Assembly (NCBI RefSeq): GCF_030052815.1
Contig: NW_026614723.1
Coordinates: 62,001-126,000, forward strand
DNA from: Hevea brasiliensis
Taxonomy: Eukaryota; Streptophyta; Magnoliopsida; Malpighiales; Euphorbiaceae
Reading direction: 5' to 3'
Length of the DNA: 64,000 bases
Shown: in pieces, positions 22,181 through 33,362 of the stretch
Position numbering within the stretch: position 1 is the stretch's first letter
Layout: the number at the start of each line of letters is the position of its first letter
Notes under the pieces: generated by a model
The model's input: the letters and a program-made list of their open reading frames with translations, nothing else
Databases searched by the model: none
What the model was told of the DNA's origin: nothing
Made by a program: the position numbers and the translations under genes

Positions 22181-22296
22181 ATGGCTAAAAAGCCATAATA
22201 ACATATGAGTATGGCTAAAAGCCATGATAACAAGTAATCGGACATAAAAGCCATGAGTGCAAGTATAAAGCCATGAATACAAGCATAAAGCCTTAT
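22181..22296. repeat. short hairpin/tandem words ATGGCT..AGCCAT
   Basis: ATGGCTAAAAAGCCAT and ATGGCTAAAAGCCAT, followed by four AAGCC words every ~20 bases. Related but fewer copies occur in the A LTRs (AATGGCATGGGAGCCATG). Confidence 0.6.
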
Positions 22297-22445
22297 GCAG
22301 TACTTCTAAAACAATATTCTATTGGCATGTCAATCTATCCAATTTGACATATATGTCTAGGCAATACAAGGGCACATAATATCATTATTTTATTAAATAC
22401 TCCGATTCTAATTTATAGCATTTTAACTTTTATTCATAGCAAAAG

Positions 22446-22450
22446 CATAA
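22446..22450. repeat. target-site duplication CATAA, left of A
   Basis: Directly before TGTGACACCCC. Same five bases as 33358-33362. Confidence 0.85.
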
Positions 22451-25400
22451 TGTGACACCCCTTACCCGTCTATAGTGTAGCCGAGCAAGTTATGCCACTC
22501 AGTGTGCCGAAGCACCAATTTATGTTTCTATTTACAATTTATCCCTTTTTAATTCATTTATTTACAATTTTGATAAATCTGAATTTTCTACAAATTTTAT
22601 AGAAAATCCGGTGAGTCTTGTGATAAATTGGAAAAAGCAGTTCTTCGAACTGTTTAAAAACACTTCTAATATAATTTCCAAATCCAAACTCCATTATTCA
22701 CATTCAAGTCAATCTCAAAATCTCAAACTCAAATCACAACATTATTTTCAAAACTTTTTTGTTCACTTCATCACCAGAAGCTCATTCATAAATATTTCTC
22801 AACAATTCATTTATCAACACACATTATACAGAAAATTTCAATAACATGAAATTTCATATATTTACATCATTACATAATTACAAGAGTTTATATTTACAAC
22901 CCAAAACTAATACAAAATGCCAAAATACAAAATGCTCCCAAAATCCTATGTCCTACCATATGCACTGCAGGTGTGAGGTGACTCGGGACTCCGGATGCAA
23001 ATCTGAAGGCTCACCGTCGATGTCTCTTTGGGCTCACCCGGCTAGGTCTCCGATTACTGCGCGTGGCAAAGCGATGCTAAGCAATTCTGCTTAGTGGTGA
23101 CAATATAAAATAAAATAAAATAGAATAAAATAATTATGCAGAATGTATGATTTCATTTTTTGGTAGACTTAATTTCTGGTATTATTTGTAGTATTATTCA
23201 CTTAAAATTTGATAAGATTTATTATCATTGCCCGAGTAACCCATATTAGTTGGTGGATTTGGATAAATGGGTAAAATAGCCTTTGAGTACTAAGTACCTC
23301 GGACCATCACATCATCGGTCTGCTGTGTCTCCCGATTGTGCAAGCGACTAATAATTTGTAATAATTATCGGGGTTAAAACCCAAGTGTAATAGTTCAAAT
23401 AACATAGCCAAAGGCTATTATGTCACAAAATGGCATGGGAGCCATGAAACACAAAATGGCATGAAGCCATATGCAGTACTACTAACAGAACCCTATTGGC
23501 ATGCCAAGCTATCCAAACCAATCTTGTTAGGTATACTAGGGCATTTTACACTTTTGAGTTTTACAATTTTTGAATTTCAAGTTTTGGTGTTACTATTCAC
23601 TTCATTAGTCAACTAAAATGTTGACTTTTGCATAGATAATAGATACATTGATTTTAATACTCCCAACATACCATATTTTGCATTTAAAATTTATTAGTAT
23701 TGGTTGCCAATACCATTTTTAAGCTTAATGTTAATTAAGCAGAATTTTCAGTTTTCATGCTTCATCTTTACTGTTCAATTGGTCATTTTTACAGTGGGAA
23801 TTTGGCAAAATGATCAACATAACAGTTGTTCCTTATTTTGTCTAGTTGAATTTCTTTTTTTGAATCACTCCATTTGGAGTTTTTTAGCTTAAGTTATGGT
23901 CCAAAAACCACAACTGGCCGGATTAAAATTTTTCTGGACTGACCATATCTGCGGTGCAGTGAATAGTGACTGCAACTCACTTGTTGGATACGTTCTGATC
24001 ATAATTTGAGTTAGGTTCCTTCATGAAAGTTGTTGGTCTATATCTCAGCTTATTGCTGGTAAAATTTTAGGTCAATTGGACCTTTCTACATTGAGTTATG
24101 GCCAAATGAAATTGTTTATTTGGTCATTCTGCAGAAACAGACTGCAGGTCACCCGGATTAAGGCAAGCTTTTGGTCCACTTGGTTTGGTTTTATGGGCAT
24201 GGTTTCTTCACCAAAGTTGTGTCATTATGTGTCTAGTTTCATGTCTAATTGTCTTTGCACCAATTGAACCTCTACAATTCAAGTTATGGCTGCCCAAACC
24301 TGCTGGACTCATGTCCAGTCTGCAGTCACCTAGAGCGACCACACTAAACAAATCCATCAATAAACACACTTCATTTTTTATTCAAACCAAACCAAATGGT
24401 CACTAATTGACCATTAAAACCTACTTCCATCATCACATGGTCAAAGTCCCATTTTTCCACCCCAAACCCTAACTCAAACATTACCCCACATGCATTTTCA
24501 CTTCATTTCATCAATCCACTTAGTAAATACATGTTGTGGATAGCCATGATAGTCTTTTAATTTCATTAAACTCAACAAAATCAAACCCTAACCATGGCTA
24601 CCAAAAATCTAGGGTTTACATACAAATGGTATTCAATAATTTTTTTTTCTTTGTAATTTATACTCATTCAAAGTCCTTAACATGAATTTAAAGTAAAATT
24701 CATGGTTAGGTCACTAACCTCAAAGGAGTGAGATTTTTCCACTTGCTAAAGCTCTTGTTTTCCTCTTCTTTTTGCTCCCAAAAGAATCACCAAGGTGTAA
24801 GAGCAAGTTTTTATGTTGAGAAGTTTAAGTTTTAATGGATGAAAACCCAAGAAATCAAGCTTGGTAAAGCTTTGGTTATAGAGGGCAAAGGGGCCGGCAT
24901 GAAGAAGAAGGAGAGAGGAGCTTCACAAATTTTTGGACTTCTTTTTCTTTCTTTTTCTGCCAATTAAGTCTTTTTAAATACCTTGGTGACATGTGTCAAC
25001 ACTTGATTGGGTTGGAGACTTTTAATGACATCCTTATGATGTCATAATTTTAATTTCTTTCATTTTTCCATCCTTTTCTTGTCCAATTAATTTCAATTAA
25101 ATTTTTAACAACATTTAATCATATTTTATGTTATATAAATTATTTTTTTAACTGGACAAGTTGGCCCAAAAATCATCTCTAAAGACGAAATGACCAAAAA
25201 GCCCTCCGTTTGGCTTAACGGGCCAAAATTATCTGTACCGATTAAAAAATTTTTGTAAGTATTTTCTTGGCATTCTAATGCCATAAGAACCTCAATGACC
25301 CTTCTCTAGAGTCCCAAAAATTATTTTATAATTTTTCATAAATTTTTTTCTTATTAATATTTGAGTTAATTTTTGGTTCCTTACTTTAATTTAAATATTT

Positions 25401-25477
25401 TTCCGAACGTTCTAGGTATGGACCGACAGTCAGTCCACTTGATGGCTATGCGGATTAGCTAAAATGAGGATGTTACA
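22451..25477 (-). repeat. 3' LTR of A
   Basis: Plus strand TGTGACACCCC...GAGGATGTTACA. Contains the CTAAGCA-ATTC-TGCTTAG hairpin (23077-23094), a TATTTAAA box on the minus strand near 24973, a near-palindrome at 25025-25045, and the GACCAAAA-GCCC block near 25190. Confidence 0.9.
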
Positions 25478-25490
25478 ACTCTTCCCCTCT
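25478..25490 (-). promoter_or_regulatory. polypurine tract of A
   Basis: Minus strand AGAGGGGAAGAGT abutting the 3' LTR; primes plus-strand DNA synthesis. Confidence 0.75.
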
Positions 25491-25494
25491 AATA

Positions 25495-27104
25495 AAAATT
25501 TCGTCCTCGAAATTTACCTGATGCAAACAGTTGAGGAAATTGTTGCCTGATTATCTCTTCATTTTCCCAAGTTGCCTCTTGAGTGTTGTGGTGCCTCCAA
25601 AGCACTTTCACTGGTGGAATTTGTTTATTTCTCAGTTCCTTCACTTCCCGAGCTAGGATTTGTATAGGTTCTTCTGTGTATGTCAAGTCCGGTTGGATTT
25701 CAATCTCTTCCATGGAAATGACATGTGAAGGGTCTGAGCGATATCTTCTTGGCATGGAAACATGGAATACATTATGAATTTTATCCAGTTTTGGTGGTCA
25801 AGCTAGCTGATAGGCCACTGGTCCCACACGTTCAATGACTTCATATGGGCCAATGAACCTAGGGCTTAACTTACCCTTTCTTCCAAATCTCAGTACTTTC
25901 TTCCATGGTGAGACTTTGAGAAACACTTTATCACCAACTACATACTCTATCTCTTTTCTCTTCAGGTTGGCATAAGACTTTTGTCTATCTGAGGCAACCT
26001 TCAAGTTAGCTTTTATTATCTTCACTTTCTCCTCAGTCTGTTTCACCAGGTCTGGTCCTACCAGCTTATCTTCGCCCAATTCAGTCCAACACACTGGGGT
26101 TCTACATTTCCTCCCATACAGTACTTCATACGGAGCCATTTGAATGCTAGCTTGGTAGCTATTTTTATATCACAGTGCGGTGGGAGGTATCTATCCCAAC
26201 TCCCCTCAAACTTTATGACACAACTCCTTAGCATATCTTCCAGGATCTATCACATAATTCACATTGTTACTATCATTTCAATTTATTAACTATAAAAATT
26301 CAATTAGTTCTTTGGTTTACCTGGATTACTCGTTCTGACTGTCCATCCATCTGGGGATGAAAAGCCGTGCTAAAACGGAGTTGTGTGCCCAAGGCTTCTT
26401 GCAACTTTTTCCAGAATCTCGATGTAAATCTTGGGTCTCGGTCAGATATGATGGAAAGTGGGATTCCATGTAGTCTAACTATCTCAGCGATATGCAATTA
26501 CGCTAGCTTCTCCGATGAGTAATTAGTCTAAGCGGCGAGAAAATGTCTTTGACCGTCAATCTATCCACTATCACCCATACTGCATCATGCTTCCTTTGGG
26601 TGAGAGGTAGACCACTAACAAAATCTATAGTGACCCGGTCCCATTTCCATTCAGGTATGCTTATAGCCTATAGCAATCCTGATGGAACTTGATGTTCTGC
26701 TTTAACTTGCTGACATGTCAAACACTTAGTCACATAGTCAACTATATCCCTCTTCATACTTGGCCACCAATAATGAGGCTTCAAATTATTATACATTTTT
26801 GTGCTCCCCGGGTGCATAGCATAAACACTAGTGTGTGCTTCTTTCAAAATACTAGTCTTCAGTTCCCCATCATCTAGTACACACACTCTTCCTCTGTAGT
26901 ACAGACACCCATCTGCTTTCACCTCATATTCAGTTTCCTTTCCCTCAGGAATTTTTCCCACAATGGCCATTAGTTTTTCATCTGCCCTCTGCCCATCTTG
27001 TATCTGCTGTAGCAGGGTTGGCCTCACTTGTAACTCAGCCAAAATAGCTCCATCTTGAGCTAAGGACAGACAGGCATTTAGTGATCTTAAAGCTGTGATG
27101 GACT
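25495..27104 (-). pseudogene. integrase and chromodomain of A
   Basis: Order on the minus strand: zinc-binding part ([10 protein letters not shown], then [11 protein letters not shown], ~26850-26690); core with the first catalytic Asp in WVIVDRLT (~26575), the second in [14 protein letters not shown] (~26430) and Glu in GQSERVIQ (~26330); a GPY/F part (RFIGPYEVIERVGPVAY, ~25840); a chromodomain (25755-25495; VKVLWRHHNTQEATWE), which in this class binds chromatin marks and steers insertion. A 74-nt intron-like segment interrupts the core after Q of RVIQ. Frameshifts occur near 26500-26660 and 26140-26220. Confidence 0.85.
26247..26320 (-). other. intron-like segment in the integrase of A, 74 nt
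   Basis: Minus strand: CAG|GTAAACC...ATGTGATAG|ATC. Phase 0, AT-rich, canonical GT-AG. Removal joins RVIQ to ILEDMLRSC, the normal integrase sequence; if kept, a TGA ends translation seven codons on. The same segment of the same length is in B (36674-36747). Confidence 0.8.
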
Positions 27105-28618
27105 TCCTGCTCAAAGCATCAACAACTACATTTGCCTTTCTAGGATGATAATCTATCACACAATCATAGTCCTTGAGGAACTCAATCCATCGCCTCTGTC
27201 TAAGATTGAGCTCCTTCTGGGTTGGCAAATATTTTAGACTCTTGTGGTCTGTATAGATGTAGCATTTTTCACCATATAAATATTGCCTCCATATCTTGGT
27301 CACGAAGATAATTCTTTGCTAACTCTAGGTCATGAGTAGGATAGTTACATTCATGTGGCCTTAATTGCTGGAAGCATAGGCGACTACTTTCCCCTCTTGC
27401 ATCAATACACCCTAGCCCATTATGTGAGGCATCACTTTGTAGACCACAAAGTCTTTTCACGACCTTGTTTGTGTTAACACTAGTGCTTCACAACATAGCC
27501 TTTAGCCTTTCAAAAGCGGCTTGGCACTTGTCATTCGACCAAATTTCACATTCTTGTTCAACAACTTGGTCATTGGAGGCGGTATAAGAAAACCCCTTTA
27601 CAAATCTTCTGTAGTATCCAGTTAGCCCTAAGAAACTTCTGACCTCAGTTGTATTTCTGGAAGGCTTCCATTCCATCACTGCTTCTATCTTTTTGGGATC
27701 CACTCTAATCCCCTCAGCTAATACTATGTGTCCAAGAAAAGAGATCTCACTCATCCAGAAGTCACACTTGGACAACTTAGCATACAGCTTCTTTTCTCAC
27801 AGGGTTTGCAGAATAATCCTCAAATGTTCATCATGTTCTTCCCTGGTCTTGGAATACACCAGAATATCATCAATAAAGACCACTACAAACCGATCTAAGT
27901 ATGGATGGAAGATACAATTCATAAGGTCCATAAATGCTGCTGGTGCATTTGTTAACCCAAACGGCATCATTAAAAATTCATAGTGCCCATATCGAGTTCT
28001 GAATGCAGTTTTTGACACATCTGCATCCTTTACCCTCAATTGATGATACCACGATGCGAGATCAATTTTTTAAAATACACCGGCTCCCTTCAACTGATCA
28101 AATAGATCGTCAATTCTGGGCAATGGATATTTATTCTTCACAGTTACTTTGTTCAATTGCCGGTAATCAATACACAATCTCAAGGTTCCATCCTTCTTTT
28201 TCACAAACAGCACCGGAGCTCCCCATGGTGACACACTGGGGCGTATGAACCCCTTATCAAGCAACTCTTGCAACTGAGTTTTCAACTCCCTCAATTCAGT
28301 GGGTGCCATCCGATAAGGAGCAATAGAAATGGGTGCTGTACCCGGCATTACCTCAATAGCAAACTCGACTTCCCTTTCTGGTGGTAAACCAGGCAACTCT
28401 TCAGGAAATACATCTGGGAAGTCTTTTACTGTGGGTATATTACACAGATTTTGCTTAGCTTGCCTAGTATCAACCACGTGTGCTAGGTAAGCTTCACAGC
28501 CTTTTCTCATCAATCTTCTTGCAACCATGGCTGATATAACATTGGACAGGAAATCTGTCCTTTCACCCACAACAGTAATCTCATTACCCTCAGAAGTTTT
28601 CAGAGAAATCCTCTTCAA
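27105..28618 (-). pseudogene. reverse transcriptase and RNase H of A
   Basis: RT begins with [15 protein letters not shown], then [44 protein letters not shown] and the catalytic [10 protein letters not shown] (~27850). RNase H shows [23 protein letters not shown] and DALSRKS. Stops occur after KGAGVF and LQTL, and frameshifts near 27570 and 27300-27460. The FIDD centre is intact. Makes the cDNA from the genomic RNA in the element's particle. Confidence 0.85.
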
Positions 28619-28625
28619 TTTACAA

Positions 28626-29129
28626 TCAACTATTGCCTGATGACGTAGACAACCAGTCCATACCCAAAATCACGTCAAACTCGTGGAAGGACAATTCAAT
28701 TAGGTCTACCAAGAATTCATACCCCTGAATCCTCAACGAGCAACCTTTATACACTTTATTCACTACCACACTGTGGCCTAGTGGATTTGTGACCAGAATG
28801 TCTTTATCACTCTCCTCAACTGGAACTCCCCTCTCTATGGGTAGTTTGATGCAAATGTAGGAATGAGTGGATCCAGGATCCACCAATGCATGTATAGAAG
28901 TGTTGTAGAGGGAAAACGTACCCCTGATGACATCTGGGGCATCTTGCTCCTCCTGAGCTCTGATGGCATAGGCCCTGGCAGGTATTCTAGTGTCTGGCCT
29001 CTCAGCTGACTCGGATGCAGGCCTCAGTGATGGACCAGCTGCCTCAAGTTTATCGGGCTTCCTACCCCTTTGTGGTGCAGGAGCAGGTTTGTCAATTTGT
29101 GTTGGAGCAACTGTAGTAGTCCTCTTCTG
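28626..29129 (-). pseudogene. aspartic protease region of A
   Basis: The active-site segment reads HALVDPGSTHSYI (~28880), where many retroelements have DSG or DTG; DPGSTHS is seen in both A and B. Downstream are LGHSVVVNKVY and [11 protein letters not shown], normal for Ty3 proteases. The frame is open over this stretch and ends with a shift at 28626. Cuts the Gag-Pol precursor. Confidence 0.8.
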
Positions 29130-30196
29130 ACAATTCTTGATCTGGTGTTCTCTCGATCCACACTGTAAGCATGCACCGGTCACTCGCCAACATTCCCCCT
29201 TATGCCACTTCTAGCAGTACTGACAAGCAGAAGATGCAGGGGCTGGTCCCCTAAACACCGTCCCTGGAGAGCTACCCATTGATGGTGTGGACTGGCCTCT
29301 CCTAGGTGTAAACTGTGGTCTGGGCCCCTGAGACTAGCCTTGACCCTGTGGTGGTCCTGAACTCTGAGCAGGAGGACCCTTACTCTTCTTACTGGGAGCA
29401 GAAAATGCACTGGACTGACTCGGACCCCTCTTCTGCTGTCTTTCCCTTCTATTTTGTTCATTGATTCTGACCCTTTCCACCTTTGATTCAGCATCTACTA
29501 GCTTAGCAAAATCAGTGATCTCCAATGCTATGATCATGACTTTGATGTTGTCATTGAGCCCTTCTTCAAACCTTCTGCACCTCTCTGCCTCTGTAGGGAC
29601 TATCTCCCTCCCATACCGGCTCAGTTTGACAAACTCACGCTCATACTCAGCCACTGACAACTGTCTCTATCTCAAACTGATAAATTCCCTTCTTTGCTCT
29701 TCTAAATACACTTTGCTAATATATTTCTTCCTGAACTCTGTGAGGAAGAATTCCCAAGTGATCCGTTCAGGTTGCACCTCACTAGTTACTGTGTTCCACC
29801 ACTGATATGCATCATCCTGAAGTAGGGACACAACACCCACTAGGTTCTGCTCAGGGGTGTAATTTAGCTGTTTCAACACTCTGATGGTTCTATCCAACCA
29901 ATTTTCTGTGGCCATGGGATCATCTACCCTCTTCCCAAAGAAGTCCACAGCTTCCTCGATTTCTCCAAATGAGATTTCTGTGGTTCTAGTGGAGGTTGTG
30001 GCTATAGTTGTGGTGGTGGAATTGCCCCCATCATTTTCCGGTAAAACTCGGTCATTTGTTGAAATAGTGCAAACTGAGGTTGGGTAGGTGCCTCAGCTGC
30101 TGGTGGAGTAGATTCTCCCCCGCCCCCAAACTCAGCCCTTGGTGGAGCATGACTCTCTACCTCTTCATCAACTGCTCTTTGCGAAGCAGGATCCAT
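29130..30196 (-). pseudogene. gag of A
   Basis: ATG at 30196 (MDPASQRAVDEE), a Pro-rich N-terminus, then the retrotransposon gag core (WLDRTIRVLKQL, AYQWWNTV, WEFFLTEFRKKY, ISLR, EYEREFVKLSRY) and a CCHC knuckle CLQCGSREHQIKNC (29171-29130). Interrupted by a frameshift near 29950-30000 and stops near 29667, 29334 and 29210. Forms the particle and binds RNA. Confidence 0.85.
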
Positions 30197-30307
30197 ATCC
30201 TATTCAAAATAAGAAAACAAACAGATCTGCATCAGTGTCACCTCAACACTTACAAATGCAATGCAATGGTATGTACTCTATATAGGCCTAGAAACGCCTA
30301 AACCGAT

Positions 30308-30319
30308 GCTCTGATACCA
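30308..30319 (-). promoter_or_regulatory. primer-binding site of A (tRNA-iMet)
   Basis: Minus strand TGGTATCAGAGC, five bases after the LTR end. Confidence 0.85.
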
Positions 30320-30324
30320 CTAAA

Positions 30325-33300
30325 TGTGACACCCCTTACCTGTCTATAGTGTAGTCGAGCAAGTTATGTCACTCAGTGTGCCGGAGCACCAATTTATGTT
30401 TCTATTTATAATTTATCCCTTTTTAATTAACTTATTTACAATTTTGATAAATCTGAATTTTTTCGCAAATTTTATAGAAAATCCGACAGAGTGCCAATTG
30501 TAAATTGGAAAAAAAGCTCTTCTGAACCTGTTTGAAAACACTTCTAATATAATTTCCAAATCCAAATTCCATTATTCACATTCAAGTCAATCTCAAAATC
30601 TCAAACTCAAATCATAACATTATTTTCAAAACTTTTCTGTTCACTTCATCACCAGAAGCTCATTCATAAATATTTCTTAACAATTCATTTATCAACACAC
30701 ATTATACAGAAAATTTCAATAACATGAAATTTCATATATTTACATCATTACATAATTACAAGAGTTTATATTTACAACCCAAAACTAATACAAAATGCCA
30801 AAATACAAAATGCTCCCAAAATCCTATGTCCTACCATATGCCTTTGCAGGTGTGAGGTGACTCGGGACTCCAGATGCAAATATGAAGGCTCACCTGGTCT
30901 GATGTTTGCTGGGCTCACCAGCTAGTCTCCAGTACCTGCGCGTGGCAAAAGCGTTGCACTAAGCAATTCTGCTTAGTGGTGACAATATAAAATAAAATAA
31001 AATAGAATAAAATAATTATGCAGAATGTATGATTTCATTTTTGGGTAGACTTAATTTCTAGTATTATTTGTAGTATTATTCACTTAAAATTTGATAAGGT
31101 TTATTATCATTGCCCGAGTAACCCATACTAGTTGGTGGATTTGGATAAATGGGTAAGCGCCTTTGGGTACTAAGTACCTCGGACCATCACACCATCGATC
31201 ACACTGTGTCTCCCGGTGTGCAACAGAATAGCTAATAAGTTGTAATAATTATATGGGTTAAAACCCAAATATAATAGTTCAAATAACATAGCCAAAGGAT
31301 ATTATGTCACAGAATGGCATGGGAGCCATGAAACACAGAATGGCATGAAGTCATATGCAGTACTGCTAACAGAACCCTATTGGCATGCCAAGCTATCCAA
31401 ACCAATATTGTTAGGTATACTAGGGCATTTTACACTTTTGAGTTTTACAATTTTTTAATTTCAAGTTTTGGTGTTACTATTCACTTCATTAGTCAACCAA
31501 AATATTGACTTTTGCATAGATAATAGATACATTGGTTTTAATACTCCTAACATACCACATTTTGCATTTAAAATTTGTTGGTATTGGTTGCCAATACCAT
31601 TTCTAAGCTTAATGTTAATTAAGCAGAATTTTCAGTTTTCATACTTCATTTTTACTGTTCCATTGGTCATTTTTGCAGTGGGAATTTGGCAAAATGATCA
31701 AAATGAAAGTTGTTCCTTATTTTGTCTAGTTGAATTTCTTTTTTTGAATCACTCCATTTGGAGTTTTTTTATCTCAAGTTATGATCCAAAAACCACAACT
31801 GGCCGGATTAAAATTTTTCTAGACTGACCATATCTACGATCACGATGAGCAGTGACGCAACTCACTTGTTGGATAGGTTCTGGTCATAATTTAGGTTAGG
31901 TTCCTTCATGAAAGTTGTTGGTCAATATCTCAGCTTGTTACTGGTAAAATTTCAGATCAGTTGGACCTTTCTATGTTGTGTTATGGCCTGTTCATTTGAT
32001 CATTTTGCATAAACAGACTGCAGGTCAGCCGAATTAAGGCAAGCTTTTGGTCCACTTACTTTGGTTTTATGGGCATGGTTTCTTCACTAAAGTTGTGTCA
32101 TTATGTGTCTAGTTTCATGTCCAATTAGCCTTGTACCAATTGAACCTCTACAATTCAAGTTATGGCTGTCCAAACCTGCTGGACTCATGTCCAATTCTGC
32201 AGGTCACCTAGAGCAACCACACTAAACCCAAATACCATCACTAAACAAACTTCATTTTTTATTCAAACCAAACCAAATGGTCACTAATTGACCATTTAAA
32301 CCTACTTCCATCATCACATGGTCAAAGTCCCATTTTTCCACCCCAAATCCTAACTCAAACATTACCCCACATGCATTTTCACTTCATTTCATCAATCCAC
32401 TTAGTAAATACATGTTGTGGGCAGCCATGATAGTCTTTTAATTTCATTAAACTCAACACAATCAAACCATAACCATGGCTACCAAAAATCTAGGGTTTAC
32501 ATATAAATGGTATTCAACAATTTTTTTTCTTTGTAATTTACACTCATTCAAAGTCCTTAACATGAATTTAAAGAAAAATTCATGGTTAGGTCACTAACAT
32601 CAAAGAAGTTAGATTTTCTCACTTGCTAAAGCTCTTGTTTTCCTCTTCTTTTTGCTCCCAAAAGAATCACTAAGGTGTAAGAGCAAGTTTTTGTATTGAG
32701 AAGTTTAAGTTTTAATGGATGGCAACCCAAGAAATCAAGCTTGGTAAAGCTTTGGTTATAGAGGGCAAAGGGGCGACATGAAGAAGAAGGAGAGAGGAGC
32801 TTCACAAATTTTTGGACTTCTTTTTCTTTCTTTTTCTGCCAATTAAGTCTTTTTAAATACCTTGGTGACATGTGTCAACACTTGATTGGGTTGGAGACTT
32901 TTAATGACATCCTTATGATGTCATAATTTCAATTTCTTTCATTTTTCCATCCTTTTCTTGTCCAATTAATTTCAATTAAATTTTTAACAACATTTGATCA
33001 TATTTTATGTTATATAAATTATTTATTTAAATGGACAAGTTGGCCCAAAAATCATCTCTGAAGACGAAATGACCAAAATGCCCTCCGTTTGGCTTAACGG
33101 GCCAAAATTGTCTGTACCGATTGAAAAATTTTTGTAAGTATTTTCTTGGCATTCTAATGCCATAAGAACCTCAATGACCCTTCTCCGGAGTCCTAAAAAT
33201 TATTTTATAATTTTTTCTAAATTTTTTTCTTATTAATATTTGAGTTAATTTTTGGCTCTTTACTTTAATTTAAATATTTTTTCGAACGTTCTAATTGTAT

Positions 33301-33357
33301 TGGATGACCTTAGTCACTTGACGATGGTATGCGGATGGCTAAAATGAGGATGTTATA
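30325..33357 (-). repeat. 5' LTR of A
   Basis: Nearly the same sequence as 22451-25477 with scattered substitutions and small indels. Its outer end reads GATGTTATA where GATGTTACA is expected. Hairpin at 30959-30976; AAATGACCAAAATGCCC at 33067-33083. Confidence 0.9.
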
Positions 33358-33362
33358 CATAA
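33358..33362. repeat. target-site duplication CATAA, right of A
   Basis: Follows GATGTTATA directly; matches 22446-22450. Confidence 0.85.

Larger units (their letters stand above)
20900..22450 (-). repeat. left LTR of element B, first part
   Basis: Starts TGTGATATTACTCACTCGTCTATAG (read in two pieces), aligning with the A LTR start TGTGACACCCCTTACCCGTC. It then has the CTAAGC...GCTTAG hairpin (21565) and the GTAACCTATGAC...GGCACTGGACACC tract in family order. It is cut at 22450 by element A and resumes at 33363. It is clearly more diverged than the other copies. The 5-bp left flank is TATTT. Confidence 0.65.
22451..33357 (-). mobile_element. Tekay-like chromovirus A (Ty3), complete structure
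   Basis: Two LTRs of 3027 and 3033 bp, a tRNA-iMet primer site, gag-protease-RT-RNase H-integrase-chromodomain in order on the minus strand, a polypurine tract, and a CATAA target duplication. The presence of a chromodomain and the order of domains place it in the chromoviruses; LTR ends TGTAACATCC...GGGTGTCACA and general likeness suggest Tekay/Del. Coding parts have frameshifts and stops, so it cannot move on its own. It is younger than B, having landed in B's LTR. Confidence 0.9.

Noticed and set aside
28860..28885. Protease DPG in place of DSG/DTG as an inactivating change
   Set aside because: A and B share it and related plant elements appear to have DPGSTHS, so it looks like family sequence.
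31468..31827. 119-codon hydrophobic frame in the A LTR, with copies at 23704, 41949 and 59991
   Set aside because: Recurs because LTRs recur; frames differ in length and ends between copies, so not under coding constraint.
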